Positions 16,052 to 24,363 of a DNA stretch of 64,000 nucleotides are shown in pieces. Numbering within the stretch: the stretch's first letter is position 1; each line of letters opens with the position of its first letter. The stretch is taken from assembly GCF_040274945.1 (NCBI RefSeq), contig NZ_JBEMAR010000012.1, positions 24,613 through 88,612 of the forward strand, written 5' to 3'. This stretch comes from Carnobacterium_B sp040274945 (lineage in GTDB: Bacteria; Bacillota; Bacilli; Lactobacillales; Carnobacteriaceae). The notes under the pieces are model-generated. The model did no database searches. It was not told the origin of the DNA and saw only the letters and a list, made by a program, of their open reading frames with translations. Made by a program: the position numbers and the translations under genes.

Positions 16052-17125
16052 ATGATCACACTAAACAATGTCAGCGTTACGTTTGAAGGCAAAGAAACAA
16101 GTATAAAAGCAGTAGAAAATGTTCAGTTAACGATTGGAAAAGGAGATGTTTTTGGAATTGTCGGCTATAGCGGTGCCGGAAAAAGCACTTTAGTTCGTAC
16201 TATCAACCTTCTTCAACGTCCGTCAGAAGGATCAGTAATTGTTTCAGATCAAGATTTATTAAGTTTAAAACCAAAGCAATTACGAGCTGCGCGCAAGAAA
16301 ATCGGAATGATTTTTCAACATTTCAACCTAATGGGCTCTCGTACGATTGCTGAAAATGTTGCTTACCCTTTAAGAAAATCGGGCTTAACTAAATCACAAA
16401 TCAAAGAAAAAGTTGCCGAGTTATTACAACTGGTAGGGTTAACCGATAAAAGTTCCGCGTACCCTTCTCAATTATCTGGTGGACAAAAACAACGTGTAGC
16501 TATTGCACGTTCTTTAGCCAACGATCCTGAAGTCTTATTATGTGATGAAGCTACCAGTGCCTTAGATCCAAAAACAACTCTTTCGATTTTAGAATTGTTG
16601 AAGGAGTTGAACAAAAAATTAGCACTGACAATCGTCATCATCACACACGAGATGCAGGTTGTAAAAGAAATTTGCAACAAAGTAGCTGTTATGGAAAATG
16701 GTCATGTTGTTGAAGAAGGCGATTTGGTTTCTATTTTTACTGAACCTAAAGAAAGGATCACAAAAGAGTTTATCAATACTTCAACTCATGTTGATCAAGC
16801 GCTAGAAAACATTTTAAAACACCCTACTTTACTCGATTTGCAGACTAATGATGTCTTGGCTAACATTTCTTACGTTGGTGCGAGTACGAGTGACCCACTA
16901 ATAGCAACACTGACTACTCGTTTTGGAATTACCACCAATATTTTATTTGGGAATGTCGAAATTTTACAAGAAACGCCTGTCGGTAATCTGATTGTTGTCT
17001 TAAGTGGCGAACCAGGGCGCAGAGACAAAGCATTAGCCTATCTAAAGTCAAAAAATGTAAAAGTAACCCTGATCCACCATCACCAACAAGTTATCCCAAT
17101 AAAAAAAGAACACTATATTGTTTAA
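16052..17125 (+). CDS. metN: Methionine ABC transporter ATP-binding protein
   Basis: MetN powers import of D- and L-methionine. The 357 residues include Walker A GYSGAGKS, the Q-loop region MIFQHFNLM, the signature LSGGQKQR and Walker B VLLCDEATSALDP. From about residue 265 to 345 there is a C-terminal NIL domain (ISYVGASTSDPLIATLTTRF), the methionine-binding domain that gives transinhibition. An AAGGAGG SD precedes the ATG. It heads the operon behind two methionine T-boxes, which settles the substrate. Confidence 0.96.
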   Translation: MITLNNVSVTFEGKETSIKAVENVQLTIGKGDVFGIVGYSGAGKSTLVRTINLLQRPSEGSVIVSDQDLLSLKPKQLRAARKKIGMIFQHFNLMGSRTIAENVAYPLRKSGLTKSQIKEKVAELLQLVGLTDKSSAYPSQLSGGQKQRVAIARSLANDPEVLLCDEATSALDPKTTLSILELLKELNKKLALTIVIITHEMQVVKEICNKVAVMENGHVVEEGDLVSIFTEPKERITKEFINTSTHVDQALENILKHPTLLDLQTNDVLANISYVGASTSDPLIATLTTRFGITTNILFGNVEILQETPVGNLIVVLSGEPGRRDKALAYLKSKNVKVTLIHHHQQVIPIKKEHYIV

Positions 17126-17138
17126 GGAGTGAACGACT

Positions 17139-17819
17139 ATGACTGAATTTCTTACAACCTATTTTGAAAATGTTATTCCATTAAAAGATGAAATTATTGA
17201 AAGTACTTTACAAACATTGTACATGGTAACTGTTACAGGATTGATTGCAGGTATCCTTGGTTTAATTTTAGGCGTTATTCTTGTTGTAACAGATCGTGGT
17301 GGCATTTTAGAAAGACCGCGCCTTTACGGTTTACTCGATCAAATCGTTAATCTCTTTCGTTCTTTGCCATTCATTATTATGATGGCTCTAGTTGTTCCCT
17401 TTACCCGTTTTCTTGTTGATACATCAATTGGAACAACCGCGGCTATTGTCCCTTTGGTCATTGGAACTGTGCCTTTCTTTGCAAGACAAATTCAAAATGC
17501 TCTTCTAGAAGTTGATCCTGGCGTTATAGAGGCTGCAGAATCTATGGGTTCCAGCCCTTTAGAAATCATTTTTCGTGTGTATTTAAAAGAAGGTCTGACA
17601 GCCATTATTCGTGTCTCTTCAGTAACCATTATTAACTTGATTGGTTTAACAGCCATGGCTGGAGCCATTGGAGGCGGCGGGTTAGGAAATTTAGCCATCT
17701 CTCGAGGGTACAATCGTTTCCAGAACGATGTGACATTAGTCGCAACTGTTATTATTTTACTGATTGTTTTTATTAGTCAATTTATAGGAAATACGTTAGT
17801 TAAAAAAACGAGTCACTAG
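17139..17819 (+). CDS. metP: Methionine ABC transporter permease
   Basis: This 226-residue permease (MetP, or MetI in Gram-negatives) has five predicted membrane segments and the docking loop EAAESMGSSPLEIIFRVYLKE. AAGGAGTG is the SD. It starts 13 bases after metN, and metQ follows at once; the stop TAG is directly followed by an ATG that I reject as the metQ start. The block GAIGGGGLGNLAI near the C-terminus is typical of the family. Confidence 0.95.
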   Translation: MTEFLTTYFENVIPLKDEIIESTLQTLYMVTVTGLIAGILGLILGVILVVTDRGGILERPRLYGLLDQIVNLFRSLPFIIMMALVVPFTRFLVDTSIGTTAAIVPLVIGTVPFFARQIQNALLEVDPGVIEAAESMGSSPLEIIFRVYLKEGLTAIIRVSSVTIINLIGLTAMAGAIGGGGLGNLAISRGYNRFQNDVTLVATVIILLIVFISQFIGNTLVKKTSH

Positions 17820-17840
17820 ATGACATTGGAGGAAAATAAC

Positions 17841-18665
17841 ATGAAAAGATTAAAAAAAGGATTTTTAGGATTAACATTGGCATTAGGACTTCTGGTAACA
17901 ACAGCTTGTGGAACGGATGCGACTTCAGATGCTAAAGCATCTGAACCCATTAAAATTGGAGTAGTTGGTGAAGTGAATGAAGTTTGGGATTTTGTGAAAG
18001 AAAAATTAGCCGCAGACGGCGTTGAGATTGAATTAATTAAATTTACGGATTACGCTACACCAAATGTCGCTCTTGCTGAAGGAGAATTAGATTTAAACTC
18101 GTTTCAAACGAAAATTTTTATGGATTCATTTAATGAAGACCATGGAGAAAATTTAGTCGCTATAGCTGATACGGTTATCGCTCCTCTTGGTATTTATTCA
18201 TCATCGATTAAAGACGTATCTGAAATAAAAGAAAATGATGTGATTGCTATTCCAAATGATGTATCTAACGAAGGAAGAGCTTTACTATTACTTCAAACAG
18301 CCGGTTTAATTGAAGTTGATCCTGCAAAAAAACAAATCCCTGTAGTCGAAGATATTACTTCCAACCCCTTGAATTTAACATTTGAAACATTGGACTCTTC
18401 TCAAACTGCTCGTGCTTTAGAAGATGTGACTGCTTCCGTTATTAATAGCGGAATGGCCGTTGATGCCGGCTTCATTCCAACCGAGGATGCGGTTTTCTTA
18501 GAGCCAGTTACTGAATCATCTGATCCTTATTACAATGCAATTGTTTCAAGAGAAGAAGATAAAGATAATGAAGTGTTCCAAAAAATTATAGAAGCTTATC
18601 AAGCAGAAGATACAAAAGAAGTCATCGCAGAAACATCAAAAGGTTCTTCTATTCCAGTTTGGTAA
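17841..18665 (+). CDS. metQ: Methionine-binding lipoprotein
   Basis: MetQ captures methionine outside the membrane for MetNP. The chosen start at 17841 (MKRLKKGFLG, 274 residues) has TGGAGGAAA 6 bases upstream. The ATG seven codons earlier would make that SD part of the coding region. The signal peptide ends in the lipobox VTTAC. The mature part has KIGVVGEVNEVWDFV and the NlpA-family run LDLNSFQTKIFMDSFN. It is the third gene of the operon. Confidence 0.94.
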   Translation: MKRLKKGFLGLTLALGLLVTTACGTDATSDAKASEPIKIGVVGEVNEVWDFVKEKLAADGVEIELIKFTDYATPNVALAEGELDLNSFQTKIFMDSFNEDHGENLVAIADTVIAPLGIYSSSIKDVSEIKENDVIAIPNDVSNEGRALLLLQTAGLIEVDPAKKQIPVVEDITSNPLNLTFETLDSSQTARALEDVTASVINSGMAVDAGFIPTEDAVFLEPVTESSDPYYNAIVSREEDKDNEVFQKIIEAYQAEDTKEVIAETSKGSSIPVW

Positions 18666-18713
18666 TTAGATGCAAATAGAAAGTGTCAACTAAATTAGAG
18701 AGGATGATCATTA

Positions 18714-19913
18714 ATGTCAACACTACTTACTCAATCTACAATACACGAAGAAGTTCAACAAGGAGCTCAAGAGGTTATTGCATTGCGTCGTTATCTTCAC
18801 CAACATCCTGAACCAAGCTTAAAAGAATATGAAACGATTAAATTCATCAAAAATCAATTAGATAAATTAGAAATCCCTTACGAATCTGTTGGTGAAACAG
18901 GAGCTATCGGAATAATAAATGGCCAGAAAGGACCTGGAAAAACCATTCTTTTAAGAGCTGATATTGATGCTCTTGAATTAGAAGACGCAAAAGATAAACC
19001 CTACAAGTCACTTAATGAAGGCTTACATCATGCTTGCGGTCATGATGGCCATACCTCAGCTTTATTAGGGGCCGCAAAAATTTTAAAAAATCACGAAGCA
19101 GATTTTGCAGGCACTATCAAATTAGCTTTCCAACAAGCTGAAGAAATCGGCGCTGGTGCAAGACAATTTGTATCTGGCGGGTTTGTTCACAATGTCGATC
19201 AAGTTTTTGGTATCCATGTCGACTCTTCTATTGAAACTGGAAAAATCGTTTCTACTGCTGGTCCAACGAATGCATCTTGTGATATTTTTAAAATTAAAGT
19301 GACTGGCGAAAGTGGGCATGCTGCTAGACCAGATTTAGGAAGAGATGCTTTACTGACTGCTGCTGCTATTACTGTCGAATTACAAAGCATTGTTGCTCGC
19401 GAAGTTAGTCCCTTAGATAATGTCGTAGTTGCTGTAGGCGTATTAAATGCCGGAACTCGTTACAATATTATTGCCAATGAAGCTTCTCTTGAAGGAACAG
19501 TTCGTACTTTCAGCCACACAACACGTCAATTTGTCTTAGAGGCTGTTGAACGTGTGGCACGAGATGTGGCAACAGCCCATCGTACTACAGTTGAATTTGA
19601 AAATTACGATGCGGCTGCTCCACTTATCAACCACCAAACTGCGGCAAGTCGTGCAGCTCGTGTTGGATCTGACATTGTAGGCGCAAAAAATGTTATTCAA
19701 GATAATCCAAAAAGCTTAGGAGCAGATGATTTCGCTGACTTTTTGGCTGTTGCGGAAGGCGTTTATGCTCGTGTTGGAACAAAAGACCCTTCTAATCCGG
19801 AGACGTGGTATGGACATCACCACGAAAATTTTGATATTGATGAACGCGGATTAGCTATCGCTACAGAATTACATGTCAACTATGCACTTGATTTTTTAAA
19901 TGGCGAACAGTAA
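18714..19913 (+). CDS. M20 family amidohydrolase/N-acyl-amino-acid deacylase
   Basis: This 399-residue enzyme belongs to the M20 family of binuclear metal hydrolases (HipO/YxeP/YtnL group). Metal ligands are visible in HHACGHDGHTSALLGAA and QQAEEIGAGA, and a dimerisation domain is inserted at about residues 185-300. The SD is AGAGAGGATG. It closes the T-box controlled methionine operon. A role in freeing methionine or another sulphur amino acid from N-acyl derivatives fits the context and the relatives that deacetylate N-acetylcysteine, but this is inference. The family also includes hippurate and indole-3-acetyl-amino-acid hydrolases. Confidence 0.85.
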   Translation: MSTLLTQSTIHEEVQQGAQEVIALRRYLHQHPEPSLKEYETIKFIKNQLDKLEIPYESVGETGAIGIINGQKGPGKTILLRADIDALELEDAKDKPYKSLNEGLHHACGHDGHTSALLGAAKILKNHEADFAGTIKLAFQQAEEIGAGARQFVSGGFVHNVDQVFGIHVDSSIETGKIVSTAGPTNASCDIFKIKVTGESGHAARPDLGRDALLTAAAITVELQSIVAREVSPLDNVVVAVGVLNAGTRYNIIANEASLEGTVRTFSHTTRQFVLEAVERVARDVATAHRTTVEFENYDAAAPLINHQTAASRAARVGSDIVGAKNVIQDNPKSLGADDFADFLAVAEGVYARVGTKDPSNPETWYGHHHENFDIDERGLAIATELHVNYALDFLNGEQ

Positions 19914-19955
19914 CGTCAACTATTTTTTAAATTTATTTTTTGAAAAAGTTTTGTA

Positions 19956-19993
19956 AAAGATTGAAGCGAGTTGTTTTCGCTTCAATCTTTTTA
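19956..19993 (+). terminator. Terminator of the methionine operon
   Basis: AAAGATTGAAGCGA pairs perfectly with TCGCTTCAATCTTT around GTTGTTT and is followed by T residues. Confidence 0.92.
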
Positions 19994-20030
19994 CTTTTCA
20001 TGATTTTTCATTCTCTTTTTTAATGCAAAA

Positions 20031-20076
20031 ACACTACATATAGTGTAATATAAGAAACGTATAACGACATATAGTA
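20031..20076. promoter_or_regulatory. Paired NrdR boxes upstream of nrdJ
   Basis: Box 1, ACACTACATATAGTGT (20031-20046), is nearly identical to the NrdR consensus acaCwAtATaTwGtgt. Box 2 has the same CATATAG core at 20068-20074. The cores are 31 bases apart, three helical turns, which is the usual NrdR spacing. NrdR is the ATP/dATP-sensing repressor of ribonucleotide reductase genes. Confidence 0.85.
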
Positions 20077-20125
20077 TTTTCGTTTCTATCTATTGATTTA
20101 CATACATTATTAAGGAGTGATACCC

Positions 20126-22675
20126 ATGATTGCAAATACCTTTACAAATATGCACCTAAACATCGACAAATTAAATGAGGCTATACAAGCTTTCCCACAA
20201 GTCCATCCAATAACGGATGATATGAGTTTAACCTATAAAGGTGTTTCCCGTTTAGTTATGTTAGATCGTTATTCATTTAAAGACATTTCTAAGTCTACTC
20301 TTTCTATCGGAGACTTAGTTGTTTTAACGATTAAAGCTGACCCTCAATACCCTACAAGAGGCACTGGATTTGTTACAAGCATCAACTATTCTAACCACAC
20401 TGCTTCAATTTTAATTGATGAGGAATTCCGAGGATCCATTGAAGAGGAGCATGAACAAAAAACAGGGCTGATCACTTGCAGCTTAGATGTGATTGAAAAA
20501 CCACTTGAAATCTTTTACGAACAAATTGCAAAACGAAACGCAACAGGTTTAGCGGCTATCGAATCAACTCCCGAGAAAAGAAAGGATGCTTACACTGCTT
20601 TTTATGAAGAACTAAAGAATTTGAATTTTGTTCCGGCAGGTCGCGTTTTATATGGCGCGGGCTCGGAAACTGACGTCACTTACTTCAATTGTTATGTGAT
20701 GCCCTTTGTCCCTGACTCACGCGAAGGTATTTCAGATCATCGAAAACAAGTAATGGAAATCATGAGCCGTGGCGGCGGCGTTGGAACAAACGGTTCTACA
20801 CTTCGCCCACGTCATACGCTAGCACGTGGGGTGAATGGCAAATCCTCAGGAGCTGTTTCTTGGTTAGATGACATCGCTAAGTTGACTCATTTGGTGGAAC
20901 AAGGAGGCAGTCGTCGCGGAGCTCAAATGATTATGTTAGCTGATTGGCATCCAGATATTCTTGAATTCATTATTTCAAAAATGCAAAACCCTCGTATTCT
21001 ACGTTATTTGATTGAAAATACAACAGACGATCAAATAAAGAAATTAGCTACCGATAAGTTACAGTTCACACCTTTTACTGAACGTGAAATCGCTATGTAT
21101 CAAAGCATTTTAAATTATAAAAATGTACCTGGTTATGGTGGATTTGATGCAACTTTAATAAAAGAAGCGGCGGCTAAATTAAACGAAGGCGGCACATACA
21201 GTGTACACGATCCAGACTTTTTATCTGGAGCAAATATTTCAGTTTGTCTAACAACTGATTTTATGGAGGCTGTTGAAAAAGACGCAGACTACCCTCTTCG
21301 CTTCCCTGCCGTCGAAACATACAGCTCAAAGGAAATGGAAGAATACAATGCTCATTGGTCAGAAGTTGGCGATGTCCGTGAATGGGAAGCTTCAGGGCAT
21401 CGTGTTCATACGTATCGAACCATCCCTGCTCGTGAATTATGGAAACTCATTACTATTTGTGCGACTTACGCTGCTGAACCTGGCATTTTCTTTATCGATA
21501 ATGCAAATCAGATGACGAATGCTTCTGCTTATGGTCAAAAAGTCGTTGCTACAAATCCGTGTGGCGAACAGCCTCTTGCTCCTTATTCTGTTTGTAATTT
21601 AGCAGCTGTCAATCTAGCTGAAATGGCCAATAAGAAATCTGGAACAATTGACTTTGATAAATTAAAGCAAACCGTTCAAGTCGGTGTACGTATGCAAGAT
21701 AACGTGATTGATGCCACTCCTTACTTCTTAGCAGAAAACGAAAAACAAGCTTTAGGTGAACGCCGTGTTGGTTTAGGCATTATGGGGCTCGCTGACTTAT
21801 TGATTTACTGTGGCGCAGAATACGGCTCTCAAGAAGGAAATCAGTTAGTAGATAAGCTATTTGAAGTTATTGCGGTTTCTGCCTATGAGGCTTCTATCGA
21901 GTTAGCAAAAGAACGAGGCAGCTTTCCATTTCTAATTGGAAAAACTGAAGCAGAGACCACTAGTCTAAGGGAAAAGTTCCTTCAATCTGGTTATATGAAG
22001 AAAATGCCAAAACATATCCATGAAGGGATTATGAGACATGGGATACGCAATTCACATTTATTAACGGTCGCTCCAACAGGTTCGACAGGTACCATGGTTG
22101 GTGTTTCCACTGGTCTTGAACCCTACTATTCTTTCAGTTATTTTAGAAGCGGACGCTTGGGTAAATTTATCGAAGTAAAGGCTGATATCGTTCAAGAATA
22201 CCTAGATCATCATCCCGAAACGGATCCTGAACGGTTGCCTAAACAATTTGTTTCTGCAATGAGCCTAAAACCGGAAGCTCATGTTGATGTTCAATGTACA
22301 ATTCAACGATGGATTGACAGTTCTATTTCTAAAACAGTCAATGCTCCTAGAGGGTATACAGTGGAACAAGTTCAGTCCATTTATGAGCGTCTTTATAAAG
22401 GCGGAGCAAAAGGCGGCACAGTTTATGTAGATGGTAGCCGTGATACACAAGTCTTGACCTTAAAAGCTGAAGAAACAATATGGGATGAAGAAACCAAAGA
22501 AGATTTGTCACCCTCAGCACAAAAAACGGTTCAAGTCGCTCCTATTAGCGAAGAAAACAAGTATGGAAATGAAGTTGGAGATACTTGTCCCATCTGTCGA
22601 CAAGGAACAGTAGAAGATTTAGGCGGTTGCAATACTTGTACTAACTGCAATGCTCAATTAAAATGTGGCCTGTAA
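20126..22675 (+). CDS. nrdJ: Adenosylcobalamin-dependent (class II) ribonucleotide reductase
   Basis: NrdJ reduces ribonucleotides to deoxyribonucleotides with a B12-derived radical, so it works with or without oxygen. The chosen start at 20126 (MIANTFTNMHL, 849 residues) has AAGGAG 8 bases upstream; a GTG three codons earlier overlaps that SD. Landmarks are FNCYVMPFVPDSREG, RGGGVGTNGSTLRPR, the active-site NPCGEQPLAPYSVCNLA and APTGSTGTMVGVSTG. The C-terminus has two CxxC pairs (CPICRQGT and CTNCNAQLKCGL) used for electron delivery. A long insertion lies between the RGG and NPCGEQ blocks. NrdR boxes precede it, and a strong terminator follows. Cobalamin supply genes are not in the window. 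Confidence 0.93.
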   Translation: MIANTFTNMHLNIDKLNEAIQAFPQVHPITDDMSLTYKGVSRLVMLDRYSFKDISKSTLSIGDLVVLTIKADPQYPTRGTGFVTSINYSNHTASILIDEEFRGSIEEEHEQKTGLITCSLDVIEKPLEIFYEQIAKRNATGLAAIESTPEKRKDAYTAFYEELKNLNFVPAGRVLYGAGSETDVTYFNCYVMPFVPDSREGISDHRKQVMEIMSRGGGVGTNGSTLRPRHTLARGVNGKSSGAVSWLDDIAKLTHLVEQGGSRRGAQMIMLADWHPDILEFIISKMQNPRILRYLIENTTDDQIKKLATDKLQFTPFTEREIAMYQSILNYKNVPGYGGFDATLIKEAAAKLNEGGTYSVHDPDFLSGANISVCLTTDFMEAVEKDADYPLRFPAVETYSSKEMEEYNAHWSEVGDVREWEASGHRVHTYRTIPARELWKLITICATYAAEPGIFFIDNANQMTNASAYGQKVVATNPCGEQPLAPYSVCNLAAVNLAEMANKKSGTIDFDKLKQTVQVGVRMQDNVIDATPYFLAENEKQALGERRVGLGIMGLADLLIYCGAEYGSQEGNQLVDKLFEVIAVSAYEASIELAKERGSFPFLIGKTEAETTSLREKFLQSGYMKKMPKHIHEGIMRHGIRNSHLLTVAPTGSTGTMVGVSTGLEPYYSFSYFRSGRLGKFIEVKADIVQEYLDHHPETDPERLPKQFVSAMSLKPEAHVDVQCTIQRWIDSSISKTVNAPRGYTVEQVQSIYERLYKGGAKGGTVYVDGSRDTQVLTLKAEETIWDEETKEDLSPSAQKTVQVAPISEENKYGNEVGDTCPICRQGTVEDLGGCNTCTNCNAQLKCGL

Positions 22676-22677
22676 AT

Positions 22678-22718
22678 AAAAAGATGGAGCTGGGAAATTG
22701 TCCCAGCTCCATCTTTTT
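22678..22718 (+). terminator. Terminator between nrdJ and mgsA, probably bidirectional
   Basis: AAAGATGGAGCTGGGA pairs with TCCCAGCTCCATCTTT, giving a long GC-containing stem with A and T flanks on both sides. It touches the mgsA stop codon. Confidence 0.93.
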
Positions 22719-23145
22719 ATTCATATTCTTCTAGCTCTTTTAATTGGGCTTCCCGTTGTACTTTGCGCCATTCCATAAAGCCATTTCCTAAGCCTCGTAA
22801 TAAAATTTCACTTGTTCCGAGGTTTGTTGCTAAAGGTATCTCATAGACATCACATAACCTAAGCAATGCTGAAATATCTGGTTCATGCGGTTGTGCCGTT
22901 AACGGATCTCTCAAAAATATAACTAAATCAATTTTATTGTCCGATACATATGCCCCGATTTGTTGGTCTCCACCAAGTGGGCCTGATTTAAAGCGATGAA
23001 CATCTAAACCAGTTGCTTCAATAATCCGCTGTCCAGTAGTTCCTGTCGCAAATATTTGGTGATCCTTGATAATTTCTCGATAAGCTGTAGTTAATTTTAC
23101 CATTTCGTCTTTTTTCTTATCATGAGCAATAAATGCAATATTCAT
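22717..23145 (-). CDS. mgsA: Methylglyoxal synthase
   Basis: This enzyme turns dihydroxyacetone phosphate into methylglyoxal and phosphate, an overflow bypass of lower glycolysis. The family start MNIAFIAHDKKKDEM is at 23145 (142 residues), with GGAG about 10 bases upstream; an ATG seven codons earlier gives an N-terminus not seen in the family. Active-site blocks are ATGTTGQRI, SGPLGGDQQIG and FLRDPLTAQPHEPDI. It is a single leftward gene. Confidence 0.93.
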   Translation of the reverse strand: MNIAFIAHDKKKDEMVKLTTAYREIIKDHQIFATGTTGQRIIEATGLDVHRFKSGPLGGDQQIGAYVSDNKIDLVIFLRDPLTAQPHEPDISALLRLCDVYEIPLATNLGTSEILLRGLGNGFMEWRKVQREAQLKELEEYE

Positions 23146-23314
23146 CTCTTTCCAACTCCATTCCACCTTTTATTATTTAATGATAACATGTACTTGATAA
23201 AAAAGATAAGACTATGTTAGCGATTACTTTATGTAGAAAAGCCTATTACTTGAAGACACTTTTCATCTGCGTTACACTTATTGTAGTTAAATTTTAAGGA
23301 AAGAGGGATTATAC

Positions 23315-23833
23315 ATGGGAAAGAAAATTGCAACAGTTGTGACCAATTTATTTGAAGATGTCGAATTCACTTCTCCAAAAGAGGCTTTAACAAATGCCGG
23401 TCATCAAGTGATCACTATCGAGAAAAAAGCAGGAAATACCGTTACCGGTAAAAAAGGAGAAACCACCATTACCATTGATAAAGGTATTGAAGATGTTTCA
23501 CCCGAAGAGTTCGATGCACTATTGATTCCCGGTGGTTTTTCACCAGATCAATTAAGATCAGATGATCGATTTTTAGCCTTTACCAAAGCATTCGCTGATG
23601 CTAAAAAACCTATTTTTTCAATTTGCCACGGTCCACAACTTCTTATTAATGCTGAAGTTGTTAAAGGCAAAAAAATGACGGCTGTTAAACAAGTGGGCGT
23701 CGACTTAAAAAATGCAGGTGCATTATTTGAGGACAGCGAAGTTGTAGAAGACGAAAGCGGCATTATCTCCAGCCGTACACCAAAAGATCTTCCCGCTTTT
23801 AATAAAGCAATCGTGAATGCTTTAGCGGATTAA
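23315..23833 (+). CDS. DJ-1/PfpI family stress protein
   Basis: This 172-residue protein is of the PfpI/YraA subfamily (general stress protein 18 type). The nucleophile elbow is C104-H105 in FSICHGPQLL, and E14 in FEDVEF is the Glu that lowers the Cys pKa. Members have been described as proteases, glyoxalases or deglycases; which activity applies is not clear. AAAGAGGG is the SD. It sits near methylglyoxal synthase but on the opposite strand, so a role in removing glyoxals is attractive but unproven. Confidence 0.88.
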   Translation: MGKKIATVVTNLFEDVEFTSPKEALTNAGHQVITIEKKAGNTVTGKKGETTITIDKGIEDVSPEEFDALLIPGGFSPDQLRSDDRFLAFTKAFADAKKPIFSICHGPQLLINAEVVKGKKMTAVKQVGVDLKNAGALFEDSEVVEDESGIISSRTPKDLPAFNKAIVNALAD

Positions 23834-23881
23834 GGATTAAATAAGTAATTTTTAATTTAATTCCATTAAATTTTTTACTTG

Positions 23882-23914
23882 TTTATCATAGGATATTTAG
23901 TTGGTTATGATAAA
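23882..23914. repeat. Inverted repeat between the PfpI gene and the first small RNA candidate
   Basis: TTTATCATA (23882-23890) and TATGATAAA (23906-23914) are perfect inverse copies separated by 15 bases. They lie just upstream of the suggested sRNA promoter and could be a regulator site. As RNA they would form a weak hairpin ending the PfpI message. Confidence 0.45.
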
Positions 23915-23939
23915 TTATAGATGTTGTTAAAATAAACTG

Positions 23940-24018
23940 AATTTATTTTCACTCTCTTTTCTCCCCCTATTGAAAAGAGTCTTATCCCCTAGCTATCTCT
24001 TAATTGAGATAGCTTTTT
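23940..24018 (+). ncRNA. Candidate small RNA 1 with C-rich loop
   Basis: No open frame fits here, yet the strand shows a compact two-hairpin layout. CTCTTTTC (23954-23961) pairs with GAAAAGAG (23972-23979) and exposes the loop TCCCCCTATT. A linker carries TCCCC again (23985-23989), and a strong intrinsic terminator follows (AGCTATCTC with GAGATAGCT, 23991-24014, then TTTTTT). C-rich single-stranded motifs that pair with Shine-Dalgarno sites are a hallmark of regulatory sRNAs in Firmicutes. A weak promoter is suggested by TAAAAT (23928-23933). Confidence 0.55.
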
Positions 24019-24099
24019 TATTTTTACCATTACCTTAAGAGATATATAAAACTTTCATCACATTTTCTTCATAACTTATCGATATAGTTTACTTATACC

Positions 24100-24190
24100 A
24101 ATAACAACCAACTTTTTTATATTGCCTTTTCTCCTCCAAAGTAAATGGCAATGACTCCTCTACCACCCTTTTTATACGGGTGGTTTTTTT
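24100..24190 (+). ncRNA. Candidate small RNA 2 with anti-Shine-Dalgarno loop
   Basis: The layout repeats that of the first candidate. ATTGCC (24121-24126) pairs with GGCAAT (24147-24152) and exposes CTCCTCC (24131-24137), the exact complement of GGAGGAG. The linker carries CTCCTC (24155-24160). The terminator pairs ACCACCC (24162-24168) with GGGTGGT (24178-24184) and ends in a T run. It lies before the separate promoter of the P-type ATPase gene, so it is probably an independent transcript. An untranslated leader role for the ATPase gene is the alternative. Confidence 0.55.
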
Positions 24191-24253
24191 TGCCTAAATT
24201 AATATTGCCCTGCTAATTTTTTAATATTACTTGCTTTTTTTCAAGCTCCTAAC

Positions 24254-24283
24254 TTGACAAAAACAAAAAAATATTGGTATACT
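24254..24283 (+). promoter_or_regulatory. Promoter of the P-type ATPase gene
   Basis: TTGACA (24254-24259) and TATACT (24278-24283) are 18 bases apart. The message would start near 24290, with ACAAG (24294-24298) and CTTGT (24306-24310) able to form a small hairpin before the SD AGGAGG (24352-24357). Confidence 0.82.
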
Positions 24284-24363
24284 TATACAAACAAACAAGT
24301 GGTTGCTTGTCTAACTTACTTGTTACATCCATTTTGTTAAAAATACTTATTAGGAGGAATGTT

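Noticed and set aside
23832..24050. CiaR-like TTAAG repeats upstream of the small RNA candidates
   Set aside because: ATTAAG-N5-AATAAG and CTTAAG-N5-TATAAA are imperfect and lie at different distances from the suggested starts.
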